DNA from: Coturnix japonica
Taxonomy: Eukaryota; Chordata; Aves; Galliformes; Phasianidae
Reading direction: 5' to 3'
Assembly (NCBI RefSeq): GCF_001577835.2
Contig: NC_029521.1
Coordinates: 15,407,830-15,471,829 of the forward strand
DNA: 64,000 bases
Shown: piece by piece, positions 1 through 11,870 of the stretch
How positions within the stretch are numbered: position 1 is the first letter of the stretch
Layout of the letters: each line of letters begins with the position of its first letter
The notes under the pieces: generated by a model
What the model saw: the letters and a program-made list of their open reading frames with translations, nothing else
Database searches by the model: none
What the model was told of the DNA's origin: nothing
Program-made: the position numbers and the translations under genes

Positions 1-1300
1 GGTTAACAAACAATGAAGAAATTAAGTTGCCTGCAAGTAGGTAAGAGCCAACAATGCTCCAAGGACTGCCAAGGACTGACCTGCATGCTCCCATTTATAG
101 GTGCTGTGCAATGGATGAGCCATGTTCCCATATTGGTGCAAAGTACCAGGAAAAGAAGATCACACTACTATTGAACAAGACTATTTTTCTCAAAACAGAA
201 AAATAATCCAAAAGCCCACACAAGACATGTGCTTAAAGAACTGCTTTTTCAGAAGGGAACCAAAGCTGTCCAGTACCAACAGCCTCCCAGGGTTCTTCTG
301 CAAGTCCCAGATTGAATCACTAATTTGGTTGAATTTTAACAAATTTCTCTTGCATCTCTGTAAGATTCAAAGCAGCAAAATCTGTACATTCATAGATTTC
401 AGTTTGCATTACTATTTCAAATTCTGTCCTCACACCCCAAGTTGACTCTTTCCAGTTACATTCTGAGCCAGACCTCCCAGTTAAGCCCCACTCATGCAAA
501 TTCCAGTGTGGTCACATCTTTACAAAGTAGCCAGTTTCTTACTCATAAAACACAATTTTGAGGTATCAGTTTTCTACCGCCAGTTTCAATAGCAGTGATA
601 CAATCCAAGAAAACAAAGTAGCAGCATATTTACTTCATAATGGCAACAAACTGTCATTTCTAGTCCCTTCTTAAGTCTTTCTCAAGTGTCTCTATTTATT
701 TTGGCGCTTCCCCCCAGCTCCCCCATTCCTCTAAGAAATACCTAACCTTCAGGCAAAGAACAGTTCAGTAAAACAGCACCATAGATACTGAATATTTAGG
801 AAAGTCATAAAGTACTGATACTAGAAAAAACACAAAGACCTGAAGTGCAAATGCTCAGATAACCATAATACTATGTATTTCCATGCAAATGAAATCCCTA
901 TTCTTGGAAAGGGGAAAACAAGAGGCACTAAGAGTAAGCAAAAGTGACTGTAATAATTCTACAGTTGCCCATCTCTGAAACTGTAGTGATGTCCTTATCG
1001 TGGGCTAGTCCTCATTGGAAGTATTCCATCATAGAGTTACAACAGCACTGTGTTTGTTAAGCTACATACTAAGTTCCCCACAACCATCAAATAATACTCA
1101 CTGACAGAAGCAGAAACAACTCAACACTGTTGAAAATATGAAGTCATTTTGCTGCTTTTTGGATTTTAGCTTTAAAACAGTAAAATTGTGATGGCAGCAC
1201 AAATTAATACCCTGTGCTGCATAACTTGATGGCACTAGGACCTTTTTGCCATGGTTCTCCATGGCAAGACAGAAGCTGTGAAACAATTCAAGCACATCCT

Positions 1301-1337
1301 TTTTTTTTTTATTATTTTATTTTATTTTATTTTTTTA
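1301..1337. repeat. T-rich (TTTTA)n tract
   Basis: A run of T followed by repeated TTTTA units lies about 50 bp left of the CR1 fragment. It is simple-sequence DNA with no further signal. Confidence 0.8.
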
Positions 1338-1386
1338 AATCATATCCAATACTTAAAAAGTCATATTCATTTTCAGCTCCCCAATT

Positions 1387-1572
1387 CATAGAATCACAAA
1401 GGCTGGAAAAGACCACCAGTATCTTCCAGTTCAACCAACCCACCTCCACCACGCCCACTAACCATGTCCCTCAGTGCCACATCTCCACATTTCTTGAACA
1501 CCTCTCCAGGGACAGTGACTTCACCACCTCCCCGGGCAGCTCATGCCTGTACCTCACCAAGATCCTAAGCCT
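1387..1572 (-). repeat. CR1 LINE 3'-end fragment
   Basis: On the plus strand it begins TCATAGAATCAC, followed by AGGCTGGAAAAGACC and a stretch on 'AGTTCAACC'. This is the reverse complement of the CR1 3' end (…GGTTGAACT…GGTCTTTTCCAGCC…ATTCTATGA). It is a typical short 5'-truncated copy, and the outer boundary near 1572 is approximate. Confidence 0.85.
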
Positions 1573-1778
1573 TGAGAAAGTATAAGGTTTTCCAGTGATG
1601 TTCTACACCACAGTTTATTCCTGGACACCCTCACAGCCTTTTACAGTAGTTTCAGTGCCTTTGTTGTTTCCCTTAAAACCCTATGATAAATGGGGAAAAA
1701 AAGAAACTCCTGTTAATCAGCATACTGATGTCAGTAAGAGCCTGAAATGAAAGTGATATGTTTTAAAATACAATCAGT

Positions 1779-1840
1779 AAAAAAAAACAACCAAACAAAA
1801 CAAAACAAAAAAACAAGAAAAAAAACAAAAACCAAAAACT
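1779..1840. repeat. A-rich (CAAAA)n tract
   Basis: About 60 bases of nearly pure A and C in CAAAA-like units. It creates a spurious Phe-rich open frame on the opposite strand. Confidence 0.8.
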
Positions 1841-4800
1841 AAATTCACTGCCTGGCCTGATTGGCCACTGAGCGATATGCTTTGTGTATAAGATTTTGGA
1901 GAAACTATGAAGACTTCTGAATAACAAGGAAAGAATAAGCAAAGCATGGACCAGCACTGCACAGAAAAGGTATGGGGCAGTGATGAGCCAGGTGCCCCAC
2001 ACAGCCCACTGCTCTGCAGAGCACCGAGATCTCCTTGGACACCAGCCTGCAGCTTACAGGAGTCTTGTAAGCCCTCCAGAACCAGAAAGAAAGCCGGAGC
2101 CTCAGGCCTCTGGTTCTGGTGGCAGAGACAAACACAAAGCAACAAACAGCTGCTGAACATAAAATGTGTCAGGGGCTGTTCCTGCTGGTGGCTCACTGGG
2201 CAGAGCCTGGAGCAAGGCCAGCAAAAAACCAGAATCCCCCAGCGTTCGTGCCTACAAAACTGGCCCAAACAAAGCAGAAAATCCACAGGAGTAATTTCTG
2301 GGAGTGCGCTCCCCAAGCTCAGTTCCCATTACACAAGAGACAAAGAGAGGAGTCAGCAAACCACAACATAGGAAAGAATGCACTCTCTGCCTCACAGCCC
2401 TGAGGAGCAGCTGCTGCTCCCGCTGCCGTTTTCCTAAATTTCACATTGCTACTGCTGGATGGGAGGGGTAAAGGAGGCCAGCAAGTATTTCTGGGGGTGG
2501 AAGGAAGTGATGCGATTGCAGGGCTCGATTCAGCTCCTGCTTATTTTGGAGTGACTCTTTGCAGCTTAGCAGAGCTCTGTGTCAGTGTGAAGAACACAGC
2601 AAGCGTGTCAAAGTCGGGCCTTCCCCTTGCTGCTGGTTAAGGCATCATAGCATGTGCTGGCTGCAGGCATAGCCCTCTGCCCTAACAGGCTCTGAGGCCT
2701 GATTAACTGGTGACAGCTTTTTCAGAGATCCTGGAGCAGTCCATTATTACTGACTCTGGGTTCAGTTTGAACATGGCATCGAGGGAACACAACAGCAATT
2801 AAGTCTGCTTGTCCCTAAGTATCCCCTTGAGCTAGCAGGGGCCCTGTGTATGGCCCACTGCTCAGAAACAAGGCAGTTTGCTGTTATTTAGAGAGAGATC
2901 TTTGTGGCTGCAACCACATCACAGACAGTAGGAAAATTCTTGCACATGGCTAATAATGGCTCTGCAATAAAAGCAGACCCTGGGGCATCTAGTTTGTTGT
3001 GGCTTCAGACATGCACACTCATGTTCATCCATCCCTCAGCTCCCTTCCTGAGAGCTAGCAAAGCATTCAAAGTGGCAAGGACCTTCCTCTCTCAAACAGT
3101 GCTTCCTGCAAGCATGGAAGGGACCTTCAGTGAGTGACTCATCCAGGCTAAGAAGGACCAGTTTATATTATCTGCTCCAAAGGCAATTAGGAACACTGGC
3201 AGAGACAGCCACTCCAAGACAGTCCACACTGCAAAGTACTTACAGCAGTAATGAACAAGACAAGCACTGGAGCAGGGAGGGGAAGGAGATGAAACGGCTG
3301 GGAAACAGATTTCTTAGTCCTCAGACAGAACACTGAACACAGGACTCAAAGCATTTGAATCCAATAGGTTTTTATGACCAAAACTATTAATTTTTATACA
3401 TTGCTTTTCCCTTATAAAACTACTGACAATCTACAGCAGTATTGCTGATTTGTGTAAACCATCCCTCATAACCAACTGCTCCTACTGTAATCTACCTGAC
3501 CCACAAGCTCTGTCCCCTGGTGTTATAGCTCTCGTGACACAAGAAAAGCAGGCCCCAATGTGCAGCTCACAGGCCAGATATCTGACCATGTCAGATCCCC
3601 CAGTAAAGCTCCAGCACTGCTCTCAGCAGCTCCAGCCCTTGAAGAAATGCTCTCTGAATCCCAATCCTACTAACACAGCCTGGGGAGTGAAGCATAGCCC
3701 TCAAACCCAGTCAGAATACAGCACTCACAGCAAGATGCAAGAGAGAACAGAGGGCATGGAAGCACAGCTCTGGTGCTGCAAGAACTCACTCATTGACTAT
3801 AAAGAAGTTTGGTGCTACGACACATTGTAACAACTCAGAACAGATCGCATGCCAGCATTTGGTCTGCAAGCTTCATTACAAAAGTAATGAAATTCTCCAT
3901 CAGTGACCACACACAAACTGAAACCCCAGGTCAGGGGGAATGTTACGGTTTGTTTCCTTGGCTCAAGCCCCAAATAAATCAGATTTAGTTACATGCATAA
4001 ATAGACTGCAAATGACAAGCCGCCATGGTTTTTTCTTCCTGTAAACTGTACATGTTTTATGTCAAATAACCACTACCCATTAGCTTTGTTTTTGGATTTA
4101 TGAAGATTTTTCTTTTTCCTTGGGGCAGTGGGGAAGGAAATTGGGTTCCCTAAATTTTTCTTCCTTTCCAAAAGGCAAATCTGGCAAAATGACATCAGAC
4201 AAAATGCAAACAAATAAAACCTGGTTCCAATAACATAGGTATGTCTGCAGCTGGATAAAAAGTTCCTTTGGAACATTCCACACAATTACACCTGGTTGTA
4301 AGGAAATCCCAGCACTGCCTGCAACATAACCACAACAAAGGAAGATGTAAAGGCAAAATACCAACAGATTATGTTTTGAGAACTATAAAGAATATTGCTT
4401 GCAGGCAATTGGAAGCCACAAGAGGTACCATGTAGATGATGAGGTTTTGTTATACAGGGGAAAATTCAGACAGAACACACATTTGTATAACAATGGATGA
4501 AGTCTAAGGAACAAAGCTAATGCTTCTATCCAGAGTGTGCTCTCAATCTCATTTACCTGCATCAGGTCCCAGACCACGAGATAAGCTGAAGTCTGGTTGC
4601 AATAGGCAGATGCTTACCAAAAGCAGGCAGTGACTAAAGCCAGAACTACCCACTCTCACCAGTACTCATAATTCATTACTTTCATGAGTGCTAAATTCAT
4701 TCAAAATCTTGGCAAGGAAGCCATGCTTTCTTGGGAGCATAGGAGAAGGGAAACAGAATGTGTTTACCAAACCCTTTTCTTTATTTGCTTTTAATAAAAC

Positions 4801-5027
4801 ACATTTAAAGAAAGAAAAAAAAATATGTAAAGATTACCTGGAAATTATCAATGCATTCAATGCATTGTGTTTGCCTTAAAACAACTAAAAAACAGGCCCA
4901 GAATAGCAGCTACTGAAAAATGCTTTTTGTTCTGATGGTGGCGTTCTGGCTTGCCTCAAATTTTGCAAGGTATCAACTCCTTTCCCTCCTGACAGACCTC
5001 ACGAAACTTCAGGAGTGTTGAGGTCAT

Positions 5028-5028
5028 C

Positions 5029-5095
<67 letters not shown>
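5028..5095. repeat. (TA)n microsatellite
   Basis: Almost uninterrupted alternating T and A over about 68 bases, with one phase slip (ATATTATA) near 5052. A hairpin-forming palindrome follows immediately. Confidence 0.95.
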
Positions 5096-5099
<4 letters not shown>

Positions 5100-5137
5100 T
5101 AGGGATATATATATTATATATATATATCCCTAAACAA
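5095..5137. repeat. Near-perfect palindrome with AT core
   Basis: The left arm TTGTTTAGGGATATATA and the right arm TATATATCCCTAAACAA are reverse complements around an alternating TA centre, so this stretch can extrude as a cruciform or hairpin. It adjoins the (TA)n microsatellite. No transposon family or gene is recognised around it. Confidence 0.85.
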
Positions 5138-7456
5138 ATCACACAGAATGAGATGAGACAGGGCTGCTAGTTTCCCATCTAACTGGCAGAGGTTGTGCTC
5201 TTCCACACCATTTCCACACCAGCAGGGGCTCACCTCTTGAGAGCAGTTTAGCAAGAGTAAAGGGAGGCAGCTGCAAAACAGATTACAAGGGAAAAAAAGG
5301 CTTGAGTGGCCACACTGCACTGATGTCTTTAGCAAAGCTTCTGCCAAGCACAGAGGTAGCAAAACTGATGTGAAAAGCAATATTGTTGTGGACCCAAGAG
5401 ACAGGAATGCCGTGAAGTGGGACTATCCTTAATTTAAGGGGAAAAGGAAAAAGGATAGCTAGGTTAGTTCCCAAAAAGGCTAGAATTGCTGCTCTGAAAG
5501 AAAGACAGCCAGGGCCCCAATACATTTGCACTGCCATGGTCCATGTTGTGGGGGGAAAAAAAGAAAAATATTTTCCTCAAGGCAGCACAGCTCAGTCTTC
5601 CTCTAAATCCAAACAATATTTTCACAAACATAGTAAGAAAGAAAAGAATGAGAAAATGCTTTTGAGAATCTCACACTCTCCTTCGCCCACCCCCCTTCAT
5701 TTCCCATCCTGTCCTATGGTCAAAAACAAACCAAATACATTTATGTGTATTTGATAAATACAGAGCTCAGAGAGCTCTGCCACTCACATCTGTCATGTCA
5801 GGCACTGCCAAGAGAAGGCATTTACAGGAGAGTTGGAAACTCTTTTAATATAGGACTTAGATTTGTTGCACTAATAAACAACCATAGTGATGTCGCCAGG
5901 CACTAAAAACACTAGAGGTCAGTCATCCTTTTTGCGGTGCAAATGTGTTTCAGTATGACTACAAACAACAGCTGAATGTTACCACCAAGGCAGGGATGAA
6001 AGGAAAGTGTGTTTACATACTCAAGCACGAGGATGTCTCTACAAGACCAGAGCAGTCAAGCAGCCTGTCCTCAGTAGTTTGGGACTGGGCTGAAATTAAG
6101 GTCTTCATGCACTTGGACAGACTAAGCAGGAGGAGGAACCAAAGCAAGTTGAAAGTACTCACCCATGTATTTTTTTAGCTTATCAGCTATGCTTGTTTAA
6201 AGACCAACATGAGATATGTGGTACCACACAACCCGATCTTACCACATGCCATAGGAGCAGTGAGCGCTCTAATGGCGCAGTAGATTGCTGTGCCTCGTGC
6301 TGAGGGATCAATTCTCTGCAAACAGGAAAATTTCTGCTGCTTCTGTTCAATACTTCAAAGACTTCCACTGCACCTCCAAGTAAGATCAGGCCTGTATAAC
6401 TCATGGGGTACAGCATACAGACTGCACAAGACTGCAGCCAGCAAATGTCCAGTTCTTGCAGCTTCAAGACGTTTGCTCATTTAGGGCATTCACAGAGACA
6501 AAGCCGATCTAACGTGGCTCTGACATGGTCAGAAAACTCTAAGGAGGATGATAGCAGGTCTCCCTCCCACACATGATGCTTTTCCTTTTCACCAAGCCAG
6601 TTTCTCAGACACCAGAGGCTTAGTTCCACTGCTCTAATCATGCCTATCCCATACAGTTAATATAAAGGGCTGTAATCAACTTCAGGAAGGGAAAAGCTGC
6701 AAGAGCTCAACAAGCTGTTGTTTTTTCTCCTTCCTAATGGGTACCACGTATATTATACCAATAACTTCACCAGCAGATGATCTTTTTCCTCTGAAGGTTA
6801 TTGCCTGCAGGATTAGATCCTCACAGACTGACTAGCAGAATGGAAAAGAAAATCATGACCCAATAAAGTCATTGCAGTAAAACACAGCGCTTACATGCAA
6901 GAGGAGAAAGGTTTGTTGCCTTCCCCATTTTACCTCCTACAGATGTGAGATTGCATCTTTCCACGAGGAATGAAAGCAAAACAGATTTAAAGTCATTTTG
7001 ATTCACTGGGACTGACTTCACAGACAAGATTTGTCATTCAGCTAAAGAGTGTACCACAGGGTCACAGAATTAAATCCTGGAGTCTTCAGAGTCAGTGCTT
7101 CAATCCCATTGTTACACAGCAAATTAAGACTGAACGCACCTAGTTCTAGAAGGTGTGCAATGCTCAGGACATGTGGGGATTCCCACTGGTCAACACCCAT
7201 TGGCTTTTCAGGGGATTCTCTCATTAGAAATGAGAGACAGGATTCTTTGCAGATATGCATCAGTGTAGATCCAAATTTCTGTCCTCTGCATCTCCAGATT
7301 TGGCCAGCTGCTTACAGCTGGCATCCTGCCTCCTCCCTACCAGAAACACCCCAGCTCTTCTCAGCACTGATCAATTACTAGTTCCTTTCTAAAGAACTTT
7401 CCCAAGGTCCAGGATCTGCCCATGCAGACAGCCCTCCCTGACTCCAGAAATGCTCT

Positions 7457-7570
7457 TCATAGAAACACAGAATATCCTAAGTTGGAAGGGACCCATAAGG
7501 GTCACTGAGTCCAACCCAAGTCCTCATGTTGTGCCAAATGCCACAGGATACATCTGGGATTAAACACACC
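7457..7570 (-). repeat. CR1 LINE 3'-end fragment
   Basis: It begins TCATAGAAACACAGAAT, then AGTTGGAAGGGACCCA and GAGTCCAACC, the reverse complement of the 3' end of a CR1 subfamily. The right boundary is approximate. It lies in ANTXRL intron 1. Confidence 0.8.
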
Positions 7571-9364
7571 CCCAGCCATTATGTGCACTCCCTCTCAGCA
7601 TCACATGCATTCTGTTAAAGCAGGAAAGCCACAAGGGACCTATGGCTCCAAAGATCTGGCACTCCAGTGTTACCCTTATGGATTGTAACGCAATCTCATT
7701 AAGGCCAGAAGCAGCTTTGCTGCTGCCTTTGCCACTAGCTCACAGGATTGAGAATATTTTCTAAAACCAAGGGTCCAAAAAAGCATTTACTGCAGTTTCT
7801 GCCAATGGGTTTCTCTTTCAAACTCTTGAAGGTTATAAAGACTCAATCTGCAACTGAAGCTAAAGAGAATTTTCCCAATGGAATGTAAGTGCATGACTTT
7901 TACTCCAGCCACCATTGGGTATAATCTGCAGCAGAGCAGAATATACAGCACCTGAGCCAACATGCAAGACCTGTAGTCTGCTAAAAGAAAATGCATGCTT
8001 TTGTGTCTACAACACGGAGGAGGGGTTTGCTTACACAACCAGCTTTCTACTGCTACACATATCAGTAACTGCAAGCAAATCCCTTTGTCCTCTGCCATGA
8101 TTTCCCCAAGTAGAGGGAAATCTGATAACAGCAACCACCTCAGTAAAGCACTAAAGTGCTCTCTGATCATCTGAAGAGAAACGGCACAGGAATGCAGCAC
8201 ATTAATAAATGGGAGCGCACAGGGACAGTTTAGACAAGGAAAGATATTTCATGCCACCAAGAGAACCCATACAACAAACAAACCAAACACCAAAGCCACT
8301 AGATAGCATGCTAGAGCATCTTCCAGAAAGGCAGAATGCCTTTGGTAGTCTCCAGACAGTTTAGCTCTGTAAACTGAATCCTGACTGATACCTTTTTCTT
8401 CTTGAAGACAGGGATTGGCTCCTGAGTGACGGTGGTGTTTGCCCCATGCAGGCAGAGCAGGAAGCCTGGATGGGTCAGTCTTCCCAGCTGGGAACTGGCG
8501 CAGTGCAAACCTTGCTTATGGGCAAGAGTCACAAAGAAAAGGCTTCAGGATTTCAAAGCACCACACCCCACCTATAGCCCAGGAGGCACTGGTTAGCACA
8601 ACCATTGCACTCACTACATGCATAAGACCAACAGTTACCTCCTGGATTTTAACCCCTAGCTGTTCAGCCAAATCAGTGCACTGAGCAAATCAGTTCACAC
8701 TATTTGAGAACCACCTGTGGGTGCACCTATGCACACAGGCTTCGCTCTACTTGTCATGGCGTGTTCATGGATGCGAGCTTACTCAGACCCTCAGGCTATA
8801 TCTAAATTAGAACCGCATGGTATTAAAGAAAAGTGTTTGCCAGCATATTTTAATATACATAACAACTCAAACACAGGTTTAGACAGCTCCAAAGAAGATG
8901 GCCAGAAGCAAGTTCCATAAAATCTTACAGAGATCATGTTAAAAAGGCAATCACTGCATACAAGCTCCAACACCTCAGCTGTAGGCAGATCTGCACGGAC
9001 AGCCCCGTTGTGGCCGAATCCCGCAGGTGCCATCCCCGCACCTCTCTGCAGCCTCAGCACCGGGGGATGCGGGGAGCACCGCACTCCGCCCGCTCAGCCT
9101 CAGCGCTTACAGCCCGGGCACCGCAACCGGAGGGTGCTCCGATCCCCCGGGTCTGCCTATGCCTAACACAGGGTGAAGCGCGGGACTCCCCTAAAGGCTC
9201 CGCCTGGGAAACACGTACGTCTAGGGGAACAAAAGCAAAGACCCTGCCCTGCACGCGCATCTTGGCACTGCGGGAGAAGGGAGGAAGGCACTGAGAGGAG
9301 GAGGGGAAGCAGCACAGAGGCAGCGAAGGGTGAATAACCATTTTCAAACGTGACTGTCACTTAC

Positions 9365-9525
9365 TTATCCAGAATGAAGTAGAGATCAAAGGCGCCGTGA
9401 CAGGAGCGCTGCTCTTCGTGCTCTTCCTCCTCCTCGGGCCGGGCGCAGCAGCTCAGGCTCCCGCTAGCCAGCAAGAAGCAGCACAGAAGTGCCGCGCTCT
9501 CCACGCCGCTCCTGCCACTCGCCAT
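9365..9525 (-). CDS. ANTXRL: ANTXRL first coding exon (anthrax toxin receptor-like), partial gene
   Basis: Read on the minus strand, an ATG at 9525-9523 opens 53 codons plus two bases, ending at a perfect donor (AA|GTAAGT, GT at 9364-9363). The peptide starts with a hydrophobic signal sequence (residues 1 to about 27, with LLCCFLLASGSL), then an acidic stretch (PEEEEEHEEQ, residues 30-39), then SCHGAFDLYFILDK. The last piece matches the start of the extracellular von Willebrand A (MIDAS) domain of the ANTXR1/ANTXR2/ANTXRL receptors, where it runs into SGSV in the next exon. The ANTXR family consists of type I membrane receptors that bind extracellular matrix. The position beside ZNF488 and RBP3 points to ANTXRL rather than ANTXR1 or ANTXR2. 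I found no SGSV, TDGEL or YCVGV exon on the minus strand to the left, so the rest of the gene should lie outside the window. The start codon is the first ATG in a GC-rich leader. It could be a pseudogene, but the exon and its donor look intact. Confidence 0.82.
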
Positions 9526-9700
9526 TTTTTCCCTTCCTTAATTCTTCCTCCTCCCTCCCCTTCCCCCAGTCTGTCTCTTCGGAAGATCCGAGGGAGGAGA
9601 GAAAAGAAAAGAAAAAAAAAAATCCAACACAAAAAACAAAACCCAAACACAAAAATACCACCCACACAACCAAGCCACTAACTTCAGGATCCCGGCACAA
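9526..9700 (-). promoter_or_regulatory. ANTXRL: Probable ANTXRL 5' leader and core promoter
   Basis: Directly upstream of the ANTXRL ATG (minus-strand sense) lies a purine-rich leader of GGGAGGAGG type. Upstream of that is a T-rich block (about 9601-9655 in plus coordinates) ahead of the CpG-dense island. No TATA box is evident, and the transcription start cannot be fixed from the sequence. Confidence 0.4.
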
Positions 9701-10200
9701 GGCTGCGGAGAACCCTCGGGCACCGGGTTGCGTCTCAGGGCCGGGGGCGGGCTGGGGGCTGAGCCCGGCCGCAGGGTCCCCGGAACCCCGTCCCCGCGCC
9801 CCGCCACCCGCCCCGAGCTCAACTACGGCCCCGGTTCCGCACGGAGCGGAGCGGCTCCCTCTGCAAGGCCAGAGGCAGGAAGGGGCAGAGGGAGGGGAGC
9901 GGCGGGGGGAGACAGGATCTTATGGGGGAAAGCTGAACCGGGACTTTCCTGTTCCGGGATGCAGAGCGGGGAAAGGCTGCGGCGAGCGGGGCAAGGAGGG
10001 GAGGGAGGGAGAGAGAGAGAGAGCTGCACCCCGACCCCGCTGCTCCTACCGCCGCCCCCTACGGTCACGGGGTGGGGGGGGTGGGGGTCTGCTCCTGAGG
10101 TGCACCCCAGACGAGCAGCAGCGGGGCTGTGTAGGTGGAGCGGGGTGAAATAGGCGGCAGTCGGTGTGATGAGCATCATTGCAAAAAGCTGTGAGAAACC

Positions 10201-10219
10201 GAGGAGGAGGAGGAGGAGG
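10201..10219 (+). repeat. (GAG)n tract
   Basis: A short run of GAG/GGA triplets within the CpG island, next to purine-rich DNA. Confidence 0.8.
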
Positions 10220-10379
10220 GCGCGGATGGGGGCAGCTGTGCAAAATTGAGTTGTGGAGTGTAATTGTAGAAGTGATTGCCTGGAGGTAGGGGTAAGGACA
10301 AGTTTTCACGACTCTCTCGTGTCACAGCACATTGCTTCGTCCCTGTGGTGAAAAGTTTGACTTAGTCGTGGTAACTGTG

Positions 10380-10680
10380 TCTTGCAGGCAACGAGCTGTG
10401 ATTAGATGAAAATTTCTTAATGGAGCTTCTTACGGCATCATAACCTCAGCCCGCCCGGTTACAAAGCGCTGCCTCCAAGAGCCGCCCTGGCTCTTTTGGA
10501 TGCTGGCTCCAAACTTTGCATAACCGCTGCCTTCCAGCCGCTCTTCCCTCCCCCACTGCCGCTGCAGCTCTAATTAATGGAAAGAGCCACGGGGAGGGAT
10601 GAGCGCAGAGTCACTTTGCATGATGGACCCGGGACTGTGACATTCTCCCTATGACTTTGAACGCGATTCAAGGTCGAAGG
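10380..10680. promoter_or_regulatory. Candidate conserved non-coding element in the CpG island
   Basis: This non-repetitive, non-coding stretch carries clustered factor-like motifs: TGATTAG, CTTAATGG, CTTTGCATAA, CTAATTAATGG (homeodomain core TAATTA) and CTTTGCATGATG (octamer-like). Its CpG density is lower than in the island around it. The motif density suggests an enhancer or promoter-proximal element for ANTXRL or ZNF488. Conservation cannot be tested here. Confidence 0.3.
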
Positions 10681-11613
10681 AATCCATCCCCCGTGGGGTA
10701 ATGGCACGCTGCCTCTCCGGTTCTGCCCCAAACCACCCATCACTTCGCTGGGTAGGGGTCTTCGGCCGCGCCTCGCACCGTACAGCTTTTCTTAGGAGCA
10801 AGAAGTGCCCTTTCCTCCCTGCGGGCAGCCGGCACCCGAGGGGACGCGCGGTTAGGGGCGCTGCGGGAGCGTGCTGTGTTGGCACAAAGTGGTCCCTTCC
10901 CAGGCAGTGCCCCCCACTCTGCACGGGCACGCGTGGACACGGAGCCCCAAACCCGCCGCAAGTCGCCCTCAGCAACCGCGTGCTTTGTGCGACGTGGGCC
11001 GTTTCCCACGGGTCCAAAATAAAGACTGCTCAGTGGGGAGAGGGAATCTCACTTTCAGTTCCCCGTTCTTACGTTGTGCTGACACATCCCACCACTGCGG
11101 CTGTGGGGGACTTATAGAGAGAAGAGGAGGGGTCCGCAGGATTTCAGCCTCTTGTCCTCTTGGGACTACGCACAGCTGCCAGCTGGACGCAATGGCTCGA
11201 GCTTACCGCTTTAAAACGTTTGTGCGCTGGCCAGCCCAGCTCCAGCGATTACTTAGATCACGGAGAAATACTAGAAACCCACATCCTCTCTGGTGACATT
11301 CACCAAAAATGAGCAAGCTGCCTCCGGGCAGCAGAAATCTTCCCCCGTTCCACCCCCCCCAACTTCAACGCTCTCCGGCTGTGCCGCAGTTTGGTCCTGG
11401 CGCACCTCCTGCCCCGCTGAGCTCCCCGCATCCCCTTACAGGGCATCGGGCTTCCAGATCCCATTTCACATTCTGGTTGTTTCGTAAAATACCATGGCAG
11501 TCTTCCAAGCAGGTTACAAAGAAAAATATGACTGTGACTGTTTCCCGATAATGTGCGTTAACCCTCATCTCGGGCTACCACCGACCAGCCTCGCTGCAGG
11601 GCCCAACCCCGGA

Positions 11614-11870
11614 TCGTAGAATGATAGGATAACAGAATATCTCGAGTCGGAAGGGACCTACGAGGATCGTCGGGTCCAATTCCCTGCCCCACACCAGATC
11701 ACACAAAAATCAGAGCGTACGACTGAGAGCGTTGTCTGGTCGCCCCCTCAACTCCGACACTTGGGGCCGTGACCGCTGCCCTGGACAGCCTGTTCCGTGC
11801 CCACAGCCTTCTGCTGAAGAACCTTTTTCCCAGCACTCTCCCGATGCTCCCCTTGGAGGATGCGTGCCCG
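11614..11870 (-). repeat. CR1 LINE fragment inside the CpG island
   Basis: It starts TCGTAGAATGATAGG, then GTCGGAAGGGACCTACGAGG and later CCGTGACCGCTGCCCTGGA, with an AAGAACCTTTTTCCC segment. These match the reverse complement of a longer CR1 3' fragment. The copy is unusually CpG-rich for CR1, in keeping with its location. The right boundary is approximate. Confidence 0.85.

Larger units (their letters stand above)
1..9364 (-). other. ANTXRL: ANTXRL intron 1 (left end open)
   Basis: This is inferred to be the first intron of ANTXRL, running left from the GTAAGT donor at 9364. It holds two CR1 fragments, A-rich and T-rich tracts, the (TA)n tract near 5 kb and no exon I can support. Many short open frames occur on both strands, but none shows a family motif, biased composition or paired splice sites of the right phase (the next exon must begin with one base completing a Lys codon, then Ser-Gly-Ser). 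The intron therefore exceeds 9.3 kb. Confidence 0.6.

Noticed and set aside
1774-2316. 180-codon minus-strand open frame ending in a Phe-rich tail.
   Set aside because: The tail is the translation of the A-rich tract at 1779-1840, and the rest has no similarity I recognise.
6243-6315. Minus-strand exon-like 73-base segment with a TTTGCAG acceptor and GTAAGA donor, reading IDPSARGTAIYCAIRAL or, in another frame, ELIPQHEAQQ.
   Set aside because: The length fits ANTXR-family exons, but neither frame resembles the A domain. The frame required by exon 1 lacks SGSV, and all three frames being near-open suggests chance.
8350-8480. Minus-strand open stretch with GANTTVTQEPIPVFKKKK followed by GTATCAG.
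   Set aside because: It loosely recalls the juxtamembrane segment of ANTXR proteins. All the A-domain exons would then have to fit within the ~0.9 kb before it, and none is there.
9489-10153. Long overlapping open frames (up to 219 codons) on both strands upstream of ANTXRL exon 1.
   Set aside because: These are low-complexity, Pro/Arg/Gly-rich products of CpG-island composition, with no conserved motif.
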